Of a stretch of DNA of 64,000 nt, positions 43,251 through 51,197 are shown piece after piece; within the stretch, counting starts at the first letter, position 1; each line of letters begins with the position of its first letter. Origin of the DNA: an uncultured Pseudomonadota bacterium (lineage in GTDB: Bacteria > Pseudomonadota > Gammaproteobacteria > Steroidobacterales > Steroidobacteraceae); NCBI GenBank assembly GCA_903927005.1, contig CAIYLH010000005.1, positions 1 to 64,000 of the forward strand, written 5' to 3'. The position numbers and the translations under genes are program-made. The notes under the pieces are model-generated. The model searched no databases and was not told the origin of the DNA. It saw only the letters and a list, made by a program, of their open reading frames with translations.

Positions 43251-45695
43251 TCAGCCGGGTGGAGCTTGTGCGGCCAGTTCGTGCGGTTCGAAATCGTCGA
43301 CGTGCACGAGCGCCATGACCTTGGCGTCGTAGTCGAGCAGGAAGGTTGCCTCGGCGGCGGTCAGGATGCCGCAGGCCAACGCCTGCTCGACCTGACCGGG
43401 CAGATCGAGCGCGGTGACCCGGCCGGTCTTTACCCCCTCGACCCGCAGGCGCTTCTCCAGCGGCTCGGCGCTCAGCGACAGTACCAGTGCCTCCTGCAGC
43501 AGCCCCAGCGGGTTGCCCGGTTCCACGGTCCGGTAGATGCCATGGGTCAGCCGGTCGCGGGCTTCGGACGGCGACATCACCAGTTCCACGACCTGCCGGC
43601 CCAGCCGGTCGCCGGGCGCGGAGTAAGTCAGCCCGCGGGGGAACACCAGCAGGCGCATCAAGGTGCCCAGCCAGCGGATGGGGAAGTTGCGCAGGAAGCC
43701 GTGCAGTTGTTCCTGCGCGTTGTAGAGCAGGTGTCGGCAGGCCCACTCGACCAGCCGCTGGTCGGCCTCTGGCCGCCCTTGGTTGGCGTGATGCTTGAGC
43801 ACCATGGAGGCCAGGTACATCGCGGCGAGTACGTCGGCCAGACGCGCCGAGAGCATTTCCTTCTTTTTCAGGTACCCACCGAGCGACAACATGGCAACGT
43901 CGCTGACGAACGCGAAGCTCGCGCTGAAGCGGTTGATGTGTTGGAAGTAGCGGCTCGCAGCACCCGCCTCGGGAACGCGCGTGAAGCGTGCCAGCGTGAG
44001 CGCCATCACCAGCGAGCGGGCGGCGTTGGAAAGCGTGAAGCCGATGTGACCCAACAGCGCGCGGTCGAACTCCGCCAGTCCCCGCTCGCGGTTTGGGTCC
44101 TTGGCGGCATTCATCTCCCGCAGCACGTAGGGGTGGCAGCGCACGGCTCCCTGACCGAAGATGATCAGGTTGCGGGTGAGGATGTTCGCGCCCTCGACGG
44201 TGATCGCGATCGGTACCGCCTGGTAGCCGCGAGCGAGATAGTTGTTCGGGCCAAGGCAGACGCCCTTGCCGCCGTGCACATCCATCGCGTCGTTTGCGAT
44301 GCGGCGACCAAACTCGGTGCAGTGGTACTTCAGCATCGCCGAGGGCACGGACGGCTTTTCGCCGCCGTCGATGGCTCCGGCCGTCACTGAGCGCGCCGCA
44401 TCCATGATGTAGGTGAGGCCGGTCATCCGTGCGATCACCTCCGAAACACCCTCGAACTGCCCGACCGAGGTATTGAACTGTCGGCGAATGCGCGCGTAGG
44501 CGCCGGTCGCGTAGACGCCGGCCTTCGCGCCGCCGGTGGTGTTCGACGGCAGCGAAATGCAGCGCCCGACCGACAGCTGTTCGACCAGCATCCGCCAGCC
44601 CTGACCTGCCATCGGCGGGCCACCTACCAGGCAATCGATGGGAACGAACACGTCGCGCCCCTGGATCGGGCCATTCTGGAATGGCACGTTCAGTGGGAAA
44701 TGGCGGCGTCCGATCGTGATGCCGGCGGCGTCGTGAGGAATGAGCGCGACGGTGATGCCGGGGTCCGGGTTGGCGCCTATCAGGTGGTCAGGATCGAGCA
44801 GCCGAAAGGCCAGCCCGATGACTGTCGCCACGGGCGCGAGGGTGATGTAGCGCTTGGAGAAGTTCAGCCGTATGCCGACGACTTCCTGGCCTTGCCACTG
44901 GCCGCGGCAGACCACGCCGGTGTCTGGCATCGAGGCCGCGTCGGAGCCTGCACGTGGGCCGGTCAGAGCGAAGCAGGGAATCTCGTCACCCCGCGCCAAT
45001 CGCGGCAGGTAGTGCGCCTTCTGCTCGTCGGTGCCGTAGTGGAGCAGCAGTTCCGCGGGGCCGAGCGAGTTGGGCACCGCGACGGTCGAGCTGAGCGTCG
45101 CGCTGCGACTGGCAAGCTTAACCAGTACGCAAGAATGGGCGTATGCCGAGAACCCCAGGCCGCCATAGCGCTTGGGAATGATCATGGCGAAGAAGCCCCG
45201 CGACTTGAGGAACTCCCATACCGCAGGCGACAGGTCGGCCCGCAGGTGGGTGATCTCCCAGTCGTCCGTCATCCGGCAGAGCTCTTCGCACGGGCCGTCC
45301 AGGAACGCCTGCTCCTCGGCGGTGAGTGCCGGTGCGGTCGCCGACATCAGCTTGTCCCAGTTGGGACCGCCAGTGAACAGCTCGCCGTCCCACCACACCG
45401 TGCCTGCCTCCAGCGCTTCGCGCTCGGTCGATGACATTGACGGCAACATGCGTCGATAGAGGCGCAGGAAGGGGCGGCTCACGAACGTCAGTCGCAACGG
45501 CGTGACGTTGAGCAGCAGCAGCGGCAGGAAGGCAAGCCACAGCAGCGCCTTCCACGGCCAGCCAGCGGCGCCCCATAGCGAGTACGCCAGCAGTAGCGGG
45601 CCGAGCACGGCGCAGGCCTTGAGCAGCGTGCTGCGCCGGTAGGCGAGATACAGCGTGGTACCCGAAAACGCGATCAGCCAGATCAGGCTCAGCAT
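43251..45695 (-). CDS. fadE: Acyl-CoA dehydrogenase FadE
   Basis: An 814-residue FAD enzyme for the first step of beta-oxidation, of the large gammaproteobacterial type. Two or three hydrophobic N-terminal segments (residues 1-65) anchor it to the membrane; the acyl-CoA dehydrogenase core runs from about 130 to 540 (IPKRYGGLGFSAYAHS, FALTGPRAGSDAASMPDTG, AITVEGANILTRNL, DVHGGKGVCLGPNNYLAR), followed by the C-terminal DUF1974 domain. ATG 45695. A 20-base perfect palindrome lies about 80 bases upstream, suggesting TetR-type control. The tail is 70 bases from marR. Confidence 0.95.
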   Translation of the reverse strand: MLSLIWLIAFSGTTLYLAYRRSTLLKACAVLGPLLLAYSLWGAAGWPWKALLWLAFLPLLLLNVTPLRLTFVSRPFLRLYRRMLPSMSSTEREALEAGTVWWDGELFTGGPNWDKLMSATAPALTAEEQAFLDGPCEELCRMTDDWEITHLRADLSPAVWEFLKSRGFFAMIIPKRYGGLGFSAYAHSCVLVKLASRSATLSSTVAVPNSLGPAELLLHYGTDEQKAHYLPRLARGDEIPCFALTGPRAGSDAASMPDTGVVCRGQWQGQEVVGIRLNFSKRYITLAPVATVIGLAFRLLDPDHLIGANPDPGITVALIPHDAAGITIGRRHFPLNVPFQNGPIQGRDVFVPIDCLVGGPPMAGQGWRMLVEQLSVGRCISLPSNTTGGAKAGVYATGAYARIRRQFNTSVGQFEGVSEVIARMTGLTYIMDAARSVTAGAIDGGEKPSVPSAMLKYHCTEFGRRIANDAMDVHGGKGVCLGPNNYLARGYQAVPIAITVEGANILTRNLIIFGQGAVRCHPYVLREMNAAKDPNRERGLAEFDRALLGHIGFTLSNAARSLVMALTLARFTRVPEAGAASRYFQHINRFSASFAFVSDVAMLSLGGYLKKKEMLSARLADVLAAMYLASMVLKHHANQGRPEADQRLVEWACRHLLYNAQEQLHGFLRNFPIRWLGTLMRLLVFPRGLTYSAPGDRLGRQVVELVMSPSEARDRLTHGIYRTVEPGNPLGLLQEALVLSLSAEPLEKRLRVEGVKTGRVTALDLPGQVEQALACGILTAAEATFLLDYDAKVMALVHVDDFEPHELAAQAPPG

Positions 45696-45771
45696 GGGGG
45701 TCTCCGGGCCGGCGGCGATGTCGCCTGATCATAGCGCATGCCAATCTGGCGAGAATATAAGCGTTTATTTA

Positions 45772-45791
45772 AAAAACGACCGGTCGTTTTT
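45772..45791. promoter_or_regulatory. 20-base perfect palindrome upstream of fadE
   Basis: AAAAACGACC is followed directly by its exact complement GGTCGTTTTT. With no loop and a place about 77 bases ahead of the fadE start, an operator is more likely than a terminator. The ACCGGT core flanked by CG and AT-rich arms is like sites of TetR-family regulators of fatty-acid genes; no such regulator is encoded nearby. It could also serve as a weak bidirectional terminator for marC. Confidence 0.6.
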
Positions 45792-45876
45792 CTTCCTGCG
45801 CGGCATTCCAGGCGCTAACGAGCTACGCGACGGTGCCGTTAAGAGAGCGGGCGCTGCTGCGGTCTCGCTCGAGCGC

Positions 45877-46551
45877 TCAGTTCGGGGTAGGCAGGACGCC
45901 CGTGAACGGCAGGGTGCTCAGTAGCTGGAAGGCGCCGCTCCAGGCGATCTGGATGCCGATACAGAACAACAGGAACGCCGTGAGCCGTACCACGACGATG
46001 GTGCCGGTTGGGCCGATGGCCTTCGCCAGCCGTGCCGACTGTCGGTACGAGAGGTAGATCAGTACCGCCAGCAGCAGTACCGCGAGGATGGTCTCACCAA
46101 AGAACTCTAATGCGGCCATGACGCCATTCGGCCGGTTGGCGCCGATGGAGATGGCCACCGAGATCGTGCCCGGCCCCGTGGTCAGCGGCATGGTGAACGG
46201 ATAGAAGGCGAGCCGGCTGGGTGGCGCGGCGTTGGGTACCGCCGCGGTTGTGTCCGTCTTGCGCTGCTCGGTGGCGTCCGGGCCGCTGAGCATCCGCCAG
46301 CCGGACATCGCGATGACGATCCCGCCGGCGACGCGCAGGACCGGCACCGAGACACCGAAGAAGCTCAGAACGTATGCGCCCACGTATAACGACGCCGCCA
46401 CGATCGCGAACGCGTAGATCGCTACCCAGCGCGACAGCTTCGCCCGCAGACGCGGCTCGAAGCCCTGCGTCACGCTGTAGAAGATGAACGCGCTCGATAG
46501 CGGATTTACGATCGAGAAGAGCGCCGTGAATGCGAGCAGGAACGTTGTCAA
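45877..46551 (-). CDS. MarC/YchE-family integral membrane protein
   Basis: A 224-residue inner-membrane protein with six hydrophobic segments and the family hallmarks [13 protein letters not shown] near the N-terminus and [15 protein letters not shown] in the middle. Despite the name, MarC proteins have no proven role in multiple antibiotic resistance; transport of small metabolites such as amino acids has been proposed. TTG 46551 overlaps the mdh stop by two bases, so it is probably translated with mdh. Confidence 0.88.
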   Translation of the reverse strand: MTTFLLAFTALFSIVNPLSSAFIFYSVTQGFEPRLRAKLSRWVAIYAFAIVAASLYVGAYVLSFFGVSVPVLRVAGGIVIAMSGWRMLSGPDATEQRKTDTTAAVPNAAPPSRLAFYPFTMPLTTGPGTISVAISIGANRPNGVMAALEFFGETILAVLLLAVLIYLSYRQSARLAKAIGPTGTIVVVRLTAFLLFCIGIQIAWSGAFQLLSTLPFTGVLPTPN

Positions 46552-47525
46552 ATGAGGTCCTTGACCCCGTCGCGCTCCTCAAGCAGTTCTTGTTCCGTCG
46601 CCTTCATCCGCGCGCGGCTGAATTCGTTGATCTCAAGGCCCTGCACGATCGTGTATTGGCCGTTGGCGGTGGTGACTGGGTAGGAATAGATCAGGCCCTC
46701 GGCAATGCCGTAGCTGCCATCCGACGGTATGCTCATGCTGATCCAGTCGCCTGGCGCCGTGCCCAGTACCCACGTGCGCACGTGGTCGATTGCAGCGGAC
46801 GCCGCCGAGGCTGCGGACGACGCGCCGCGCGCCTTGATGATCGCCGCGCCGCGCTGCTGCACGGTCGGAATGAACGTATCGGCGTACCAGGCCTGGTCGA
46901 CGAGCGACAGCGCCGCCTTGCCGTTAACGGTCGCGTGGTGCAGGTCAGGGTACTGCGTCGCCGAGTGGTTGCCCCAGATGATCGCGCGCTTGATGTCGTT
47001 GACATGCGCGCTGGTCTTCTCGGCCAACTGCGCGAGCGCGCGGTTGTGATCGAGCCGCGTCATCGCGGTGAAGCACTTCGGGTCGAGGTCCTTGGCGTTA
47101 CGGCTCGCGATCAGCGCGTTCGTGTTCGCGGGGTTGCCCACGACCAGCACCTTGATGTCGCGGCGCGCCACTTCGTTGATCGCACGGCCCTGCGCCGAAA
47201 AGATCTGCGCGTTGGCGAGCAGTAGATCCTTGCGTTCCATGCCCGGGCCACGCGGGCGGGCGCCGACGAGCAGCGCGACGCCGCTGTCCTTGAACGCAAC
47301 CTTCGCATCGTCGCTGGCCGTCACGCTGTTCAGCGTCGGGAAGGCGCAGTCGGATAGTTCCATCACCACGCCTTGCAGCGCACCGAGCGCGGGCGTGACC
47401 TCGAGCAGTCGCAGATTGATCGGCTGATCCGCGCCGAGCATCGCCCCGGAGGCGACTCGGAAGGCGAGCGCGTAGCCGATTTGGCCCGCGGCGCCGGTGA
47501 TCGTGACGTTAATTGGCTGCTTCAT
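46548..47525 (-). CDS. mdh: Malate dehydrogenase
   Basis: A 325-residue NAD-dependent TCA-cycle enzyme. The NAD loop [17 protein letters not shown], the mobile-loop arginines in [14 protein letters not shown], the TRLDHNRA motif and the catalytic His in [13 protein letters not shown] are present, placing it in MDH type 2, the form used by Xanthomonadales and relatives. ATG 47525 follows GGGAG. The marC gene overlaps its stop. Confidence 0.96.
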   Translation of the reverse strand: MKQPINVTITGAAGQIGYALAFRVASGAMLGADQPINLRLLEVTPALGALQGVVMELSDCAFPTLNSVTASDDAKVAFKDSGVALLVGARPRGPGMERKDLLLANAQIFSAQGRAINEVARRDIKVLVVGNPANTNALIASRNAKDLDPKCFTAMTRLDHNRALAQLAEKTSAHVNDIKRAIIWGNHSATQYPDLHHATVNGKAALSLVDQAWYADTFIPTVQQRGAAIIKARGASSAASAASAAIDHVRTWVLGTAPGDWISMSIPSDGSYGIAEGLIYSYPVTTANGQYTIVQGLEINEFSRARMKATEQELLEERDGVKDLI

Positions 47526-47863
47526 CGTGTGCTCCCGAATTGATTGCGGTGCAGCATTCTAACGGACGGCTTCAAGGCCGACTTGTGGATGCATGCATAC
47601 GGCCTGATAGACGCCGCGATCGGCCTTCGAACGGCCCATTTTCGCTGTTTGGAGCCGTTGTGTGCGCTCACATCGCGATTTTATTTCGATGTAAGTCGTT
47701 GTTTTTACGTGTTCTCTAAAAAATCTTTGCTCGTGGCAAAAAAATGCTTGCACAAAGGACGGTGTTATAGTTAACTACAACACCAGAGGAGCACATCACA
47801 TACCCACAGGGGGGATGGGCTCACCGGAGGAAGAACCTCCGAGTACGCAAAAAGGAGTTAGTC
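47526..47863. other. Intergenic regulatory region between mdh and the GntR/ABC operon
   Basis: A 338-base gap that serves divergent genes. The right half (about 47690-47760) is AT-rich. It holds the operator/promoter described at 47761-47784 and a small leader hairpin, CGGAGG / CCTCCG (47825-47841), lying between the promoter and the ribosome-binding site AAGGAG of the first gene. An open frame from 47815 has a weak site and is out of phase with the gene; I do not call it. Confidence 0.6.
47761..47784 (+). promoter_or_regulatory. Extended -10 promoter inside a 24-base palindromic operator
   Basis: The left arm GGTGTTATAGTT and right arm AACTACAACACC are complementary at 11 of 12 positions, forming a GGTG-N16-CACC palindrome. 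The same bases contain an extended -10, TG (47763-47764) plus TATAGT (47766-47771), so a bound repressor would block RNA polymerase. GGTG-N16-CACC is, from memory, the site type reported for YtrA-subfamily GntR regulators in Xanthomonas, and such a regulator is the second gene of the operon downstream. Confidence 0.75.
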
Positions 47864-48196
47864 ATGTTTACGAGCAAAGTTCGCCGAATGATGGTCGCGG
47901 TAGCGCTGGTTGCTGTCGCGGGAGTGGCCGGTGCCGGCGTCACGGGCCTGCACGGGCACCATACCGGCGCTGTGCGCCTGCCGATTGCAGGAGATCTGGG
48001 CGAGGTCGTGATCTACGCCCCGGGAGAGCTGGCCGAGGTCGTTGTGATCGCGCCGCGCGATCTGCCTAACGTGCTGGTCAGTGTCGCCCGAGTGCCGTTT
48101 GACGCACCGATCCTCGCGGATGCGACCATGGGTGACTTTTCCGCGAGCGCGCCGGGCGGCGACGTGTTGCTGGAACGGGTCGCGGCGGGGCTCTGA
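47864..48196 (+). CDS. Small exported repeat protein of unknown function
   Basis: A 110-residue protein with a signal peptide or N-terminal membrane anchor (residues 8-28, ending in AGAG). A His cluster follows (LHGHH, 30-33). Then come two 11-residue repeats, GDLGEVVIYAP (43-53) and GELAEVVVIAP (54-64), and a weaker third, RDLPNVLVSVA (65-75). At the DNA level repeats 1 and 2 are still very similar, pointing to recent duplication. ATG 47864 has a perfect AAGGAG. It is the first gene after the palindromic operator and precedes a GntR regulator and ABC genes. I know of no family; a periplasmic stress or metal-related role is only a guess. Confidence 0.75.
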   Translation: MFTSKVRRMMVAVALVAVAGVAGAGVTGLHGHHTGAVRLPIAGDLGEVVIYAPGELAEVVVIAPRDLPNVLVSVARVPFDAPILADATMGDFSASAPGGDVLLERVAAGL

Positions 48197-48274
48197 CAGG
48201 CGCCTTGCTAGAGTACTGATGCCCTGCGCCAGATCATCCTGGTCGGCGCCTTCAACGACGACAGCGAGTCCCAC

Positions 48275-48694
48275 ATGGACGCTAATTGGAATGACAGCCA
48301 GCCGATTTACCGCCAACTGCGGGACCGCGTCGTGGCGATGATCCTTGAGGGCGTCCTCAAGGAAGGCGACCCGCTACCTTCGGTGCGCAACGTCGCTGCC
48401 GACTATCGCCTCAACCCGCTGACGGTGCTCAAGGGCTATCAGCAGCTGGTCGACGAGGCTCTGGTCGAGAAGCGCCGCGGCCGGGGCATGTACGTTGCCG
48501 AAGGCGCGACTCGGGCGCTGATGAAGGATGAACGGCAGCGCTTCCTGGAGGAAGAGTGGCCCAGAGTCCACGCGACGATCCAACGTCTGGGCTTCAGCGC
48601 GGCGGAACTGCTTGCAGTGCCCCCCGCGCCGCGCGCGGCGCCGCGGCCACTCGCGCGCGCCGCCGATGCTGATGCTGATGACAGCCAACCGTAA
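48275..48694 (+). CDS. GntR-family regulator, YtrA subfamily
   Basis: A 139-residue regulator. The winged helix is near the N-terminus (PIYRQLRDRVVAMILEGVLKEGD, LPSVRNVAADYRLNPLTVLK, VEKRRGRGMYVA) and the C-terminal part is only two helices, the mark of the YtrA subgroup rather than FadR or HutC types. YtrA-type repressors control adjacent ABC-2 transporter genes and often respond to cell-wall stress or antibiotics. The 24-base palindrome upstream of the operon is its probable target. The tail is Ala/Pro/Asp-rich. Confidence 0.92.
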   Translation: MDANWNDSQPIYRQLRDRVVAMILEGVLKEGDPLPSVRNVAADYRLNPLTVLKGYQQLVDEALVEKRRGRGMYVAEGATRALMKDERQRFLEEEWPRVHATIQRLGFSAAELLAVPPAPRAAPRPLARAADADADDSQP

Positions 48695-48716
48695 GAATCA
48701 ACAAAGGAGCCACGAC

Positions 48717-49574
48717 GTGGCCACTCTGATAGAAGCTCAAGGACTGACAAAGCGCTACGGCGCTACCCGCGCACTGGATGGCGCCTCTTTCAAAGTTGAA
48801 ACCGGTCGAATCGTCGGACTGATCGGACCGAACGGCGCGGGCAAAACGACCGCACTGAAGGCGATATTGGGCCTGGCCCGTTGCGAAGGATCGCTGCAGG
48901 TGATGGGGCTGGATCCGTATGCCGATCGCGATCAGCTCGCCGAGCGCGTCTCGTTCATTGCCGACGTTGCGGTACTGCCGCGCTGGCTCAAAGTTCGCCA
49001 GGCAATCGATTTTGTTGAGGGCGTGCATCCGCACTTCAGGCGCGACCGCTGCCTGCAGTTCCTCGAGCGAACGAGTATTCGTATGGACAGCCGTGTCCGC
49101 GAGCTCTCCAAGGGGATGATCACGCAGCTGCACCTCGCGCTGGTGATGGCCATCGATGCGCAGTTGCTGGTGCTCGACGAGCCGACGCTGGGTCTGGACA
49201 TCCTCTCGCGTAAACAGTTCTACGACAATCTGTTGTCCGATTACATGGATGCGGAGCGGACCATTCTTGTCACGACGCATCAGGTTGAAGAGATAGAAAA
49301 TATTCTCACGGACCTGATTTTCATCGACAACGGAAAGGTCATTCTCGACTTGCCGATGGATGAAATTCCGGCGCACTACGCGCAGCTGCTGGTCGCGCCG
49401 GCGCAGGCGGAGGCCGCGCGCGCGCTCAAGCCCATGTCCGAGCGGCAGCTGCTCGGTCGGCACGTGTTCCTGTATGAAGGCGCGGATGCAGCTGCGTTGG
49501 AGCAGCTCGGCGAGGTTCGCCGGCCCTCGATCGCGGATCTGTTCGTCGCCAAGGTTGGCGGAGGTGCGGCATGA
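48717..49574 (+). CDS. ABC transporter ATP-binding protein
   Basis: A 285-residue ATPase with Walker A GPNGAGKTT, Walker B LLVLDEPTLGLD and switch His in TTHQVEE. The signature motif is LSKGMITQLHLALVMA, in place of LSGGQ, as in YtrB/BcrA-type exporters. The start is GTG 48717 with AAAGGAG seven bases before. The C-terminal 70 residues are a small regulatory domain. It overlaps the permease gene by four bases. Confidence 0.92.
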   Translation: MATLIEAQGLTKRYGATRALDGASFKVETGRIVGLIGPNGAGKTTALKAILGLARCEGSLQVMGLDPYADRDQLAERVSFIADVAVLPRWLKVRQAIDFVEGVHPHFRRDRCLQFLERTSIRMDSRVRELSKGMITQLHLALVMAIDAQLLVLDEPTLGLDILSRKQFYDNLLSDYMDAERTILVTTHQVEEIENILTDLIFIDNGKVILDLPMDEIPAHYAQLLVAPAQAEAARALKPMSERQLLGRHVFLYEGADAAALEQLGEVRRPSIADLFVAKVGGGAA

Positions 49575-50494
49575 AGACTTTCCTTTGGCTGGTACGGCGT
49601 GAGCTGTGGGAGTCGCGCATTATTTGGATGGCGCCGGCCATCTGTGCCCTGATAGTGATCGGTTGCGCGCTGCTAGTGGCGTTAAACGTCGGAACTTTGC
49701 AGCTCGACGGCTTTGATTTTGAGCAGTTCCGCAGCGACCAGGGTGCGCAAAAACTGGGCGAGATGACGAGCCACGGTCTCGCGCTTCTGTCGGTGCCGTT
49801 TTTCATGATCGTGCTGGTGACGCAATACTTCTACGCAGCTGATTCCCTCTACAGCGAGCGCCGTGACCGCAGCATCCTGTTCTGGAAATCGCTGCCGATC
49901 AGCGATACGGCGACGGTTCTATCGAAGCTCGCGGTGGTTGCTGTTGTGATGCCCGCCGCCGCGGCGGCGTGTGCGCTAGTGAGCCAGCTGGCGGTATTCG
50001 CAATCGTCAGCATCCGATTCGCGAGCAGCGCTGGGATTGTCGTGCATCTGTGGCAGCCTGCGGTTTGGGGTGGCTGGCTCGCATTACTCACCTACCTCAT
50101 GCTGGCGAGCGCGCTATGGCACCTGCCCAAGCACGCCTGGTTGCTGCTGGTGTCTGCGTGGGCGCCTCGCTCGGCGGCAATGTTTGCGCTGCTGCCGCCT
50201 TGCGGAATCATGCTGGCCGAATTTATCGTGCTGCGCACCCATGCAGTGTGGTCGCTGATCGGAGATCGCTTTGGTTACATGGGCGTGTTGGTGCACGCGC
50301 TTGGTGATCGGGTCGAAAATGGATTTTCCATCGTCATCGATGGCAAGTCCGTGCTGATGCCGCATTCGGTCGCATCGATGATGAGACCGCTTGATTTCAT
50401 AGCCTCGCCTGCTGTTTGGATTGGGGTCGCCTTTGCGGCTGTCGCGGTCGGTGCGGCGATATGGATGCGTCGCTACCGCGACTCGACTATCTGA
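49571..50494 (+). CDS. ABC-2-type transporter permease
   Basis: A 307-residue inner-membrane protein with about six helices: one near residues 20-42, one at about 72-92, a cluster between 115 and 215, and a last one at 285-303. ERRDRSILFWKSLPIS is the cytoplasmic coupling segment typical of ABC-2 permeases of the YtrC/BcrB group. A large extracytoplasmic loop lies between residues 220 and 280. With the ATPase it forms an exporter or stress-linked pump of unknown substrate. A strong hairpin directly after the stop ends the operon. Confidence 0.88.
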   Translation: MKTFLWLVRRELWESRIIWMAPAICALIVIGCALLVALNVGTLQLDGFDFEQFRSDQGAQKLGEMTSHGLALLSVPFFMIVLVTQYFYAADSLYSERRDRSILFWKSLPISDTATVLSKLAVVAVVMPAAAAACALVSQLAVFAIVSIRFASSAGIVVHLWQPAVWGGWLALLTYLMLASALWHLPKHAWLLLVSAWAPRSAAMFALLPPCGIMLAEFIVLRTHAVWSLIGDRFGYMGVLVHALGDRVENGFSIVIDGKSVLMPHSVASMMRPLDFIASPAVWIGVAFAAVAVGAAIWMRRYRDSTI

Positions 50495-50498
50495 TCGC

Positions 50499-50526
50499 AT
50501 GGGCCGCGCAAGGATGCGCGGCCCAT
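50499..50526 (+). terminator. Terminator of the GntR/ABC operon
   Basis: A perfect 11-base stem, ATGGGCCGCGC / GCGCGGCCCAT, with a 6-base loop starts 5 bases after the permease stop and is followed by GTCTTT. Confidence 0.8.
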
Positions 50527-50628
50527 GTCTTTCCCTATGGACGCGATAAGCGCGCTTAATTGGATGCCCAGACGATGGCTCGGAAACAATGACTTCCGAA
50601 CTACTACGCATGCAAAGGTCTGACGGTC

Positions 50629-51109
50629 ATGCACAAGACACGCATCGAAATTTCCGAGAAGGCCGGTAAGAAGGCCTCTGCCGTTCTGTCCGGCAGGCTT
50701 GCGGATGCTATAGACCTGTCGCTGCAACTGAAGCAGGCGCACTGAACGCCAAGGCCCCCATTTCATTGCGCTGCACCGCCTGTTCGACGAAATACATGAC
50801 CTCGTGGATTCGCAGGTAGACGACTTGGCCGAGCGACTGACGGCCCTTGGCGGTGTTGCCGAGGGTACGGTTCAGGTGGCATTCCACTGTGATTCGCTCA
50901 AGCCGTATTCGCTAGCGATACGCGATGGACGCAGGCAACTCGAGGCGCTTGCGGTCGTATTGGCCGTGTTCGGCGAGCTGACTCGACCGGCAATTGGCGC
51001 CGCTAGCGCAGCGGGCGACGAGAAAAACGACGATCTTTGCGATTAAATTTCCGGCGAAATCAATAAGCAGCCGTGGTTTGTCGAGGCGCACTTGCAGGCT
51101 CAAGCTTAA
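50629..51109 (+). pseudogene. dps: Decayed Dps (ferritin-like DNA-protection protein) gene
   Basis: Starting at ATG 50629 the frame reads MHKTRIEISEKAGKKASAVL and ADAIDLSLQLKQAH, the N-terminal helix of a Dps-like protein, then hits TGA (50743-50745) where TGG (Trp) is expected. Two single-base losses within the next 15 bases shift the frame; similarity resumes at HFIALHRLFDEIHDLV, LTALGGVAEGTVQVA and LAIRDGRRQLEALA, down to an in-frame TAA at 51044-51046, after which EINKQPWFVEAHLQA still matches the family C-terminus, ending at TAA 51107-51109. So at least two frameshifts and one stop are present. Decay seems recent because both halves remain readable. Sequencing error cannot be wholly excluded but three lesions make it unlikely. 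Confidence 0.85.
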
Positions 51110-51197
51110 GGGCACCATTAGGGCTGCGCTTATGGCGTAGTTGCCGACAGCCGGGCAGACCGGCAGACTCTCGTCCCTCTGTCGGGGAGGGGGAAGG

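Noticed and set aside
42762-44634. Two frames of about 540 codons overlapping marR and fadE (plus strand 42762-44390, minus strand 43003-44634)
   Set aside because: Shadows of FadE and MarR in other frames; both real proteins have full motif sets, the shadows have none.
47815-48069. Upstream frame of 84 codons overlapping the small exported protein gene
   Set aside because: Out of phase with the gene that has the perfect AAGGAG; translation is Arg/Gly-rich and looks like a shadow. A short leader peptide remains possible.
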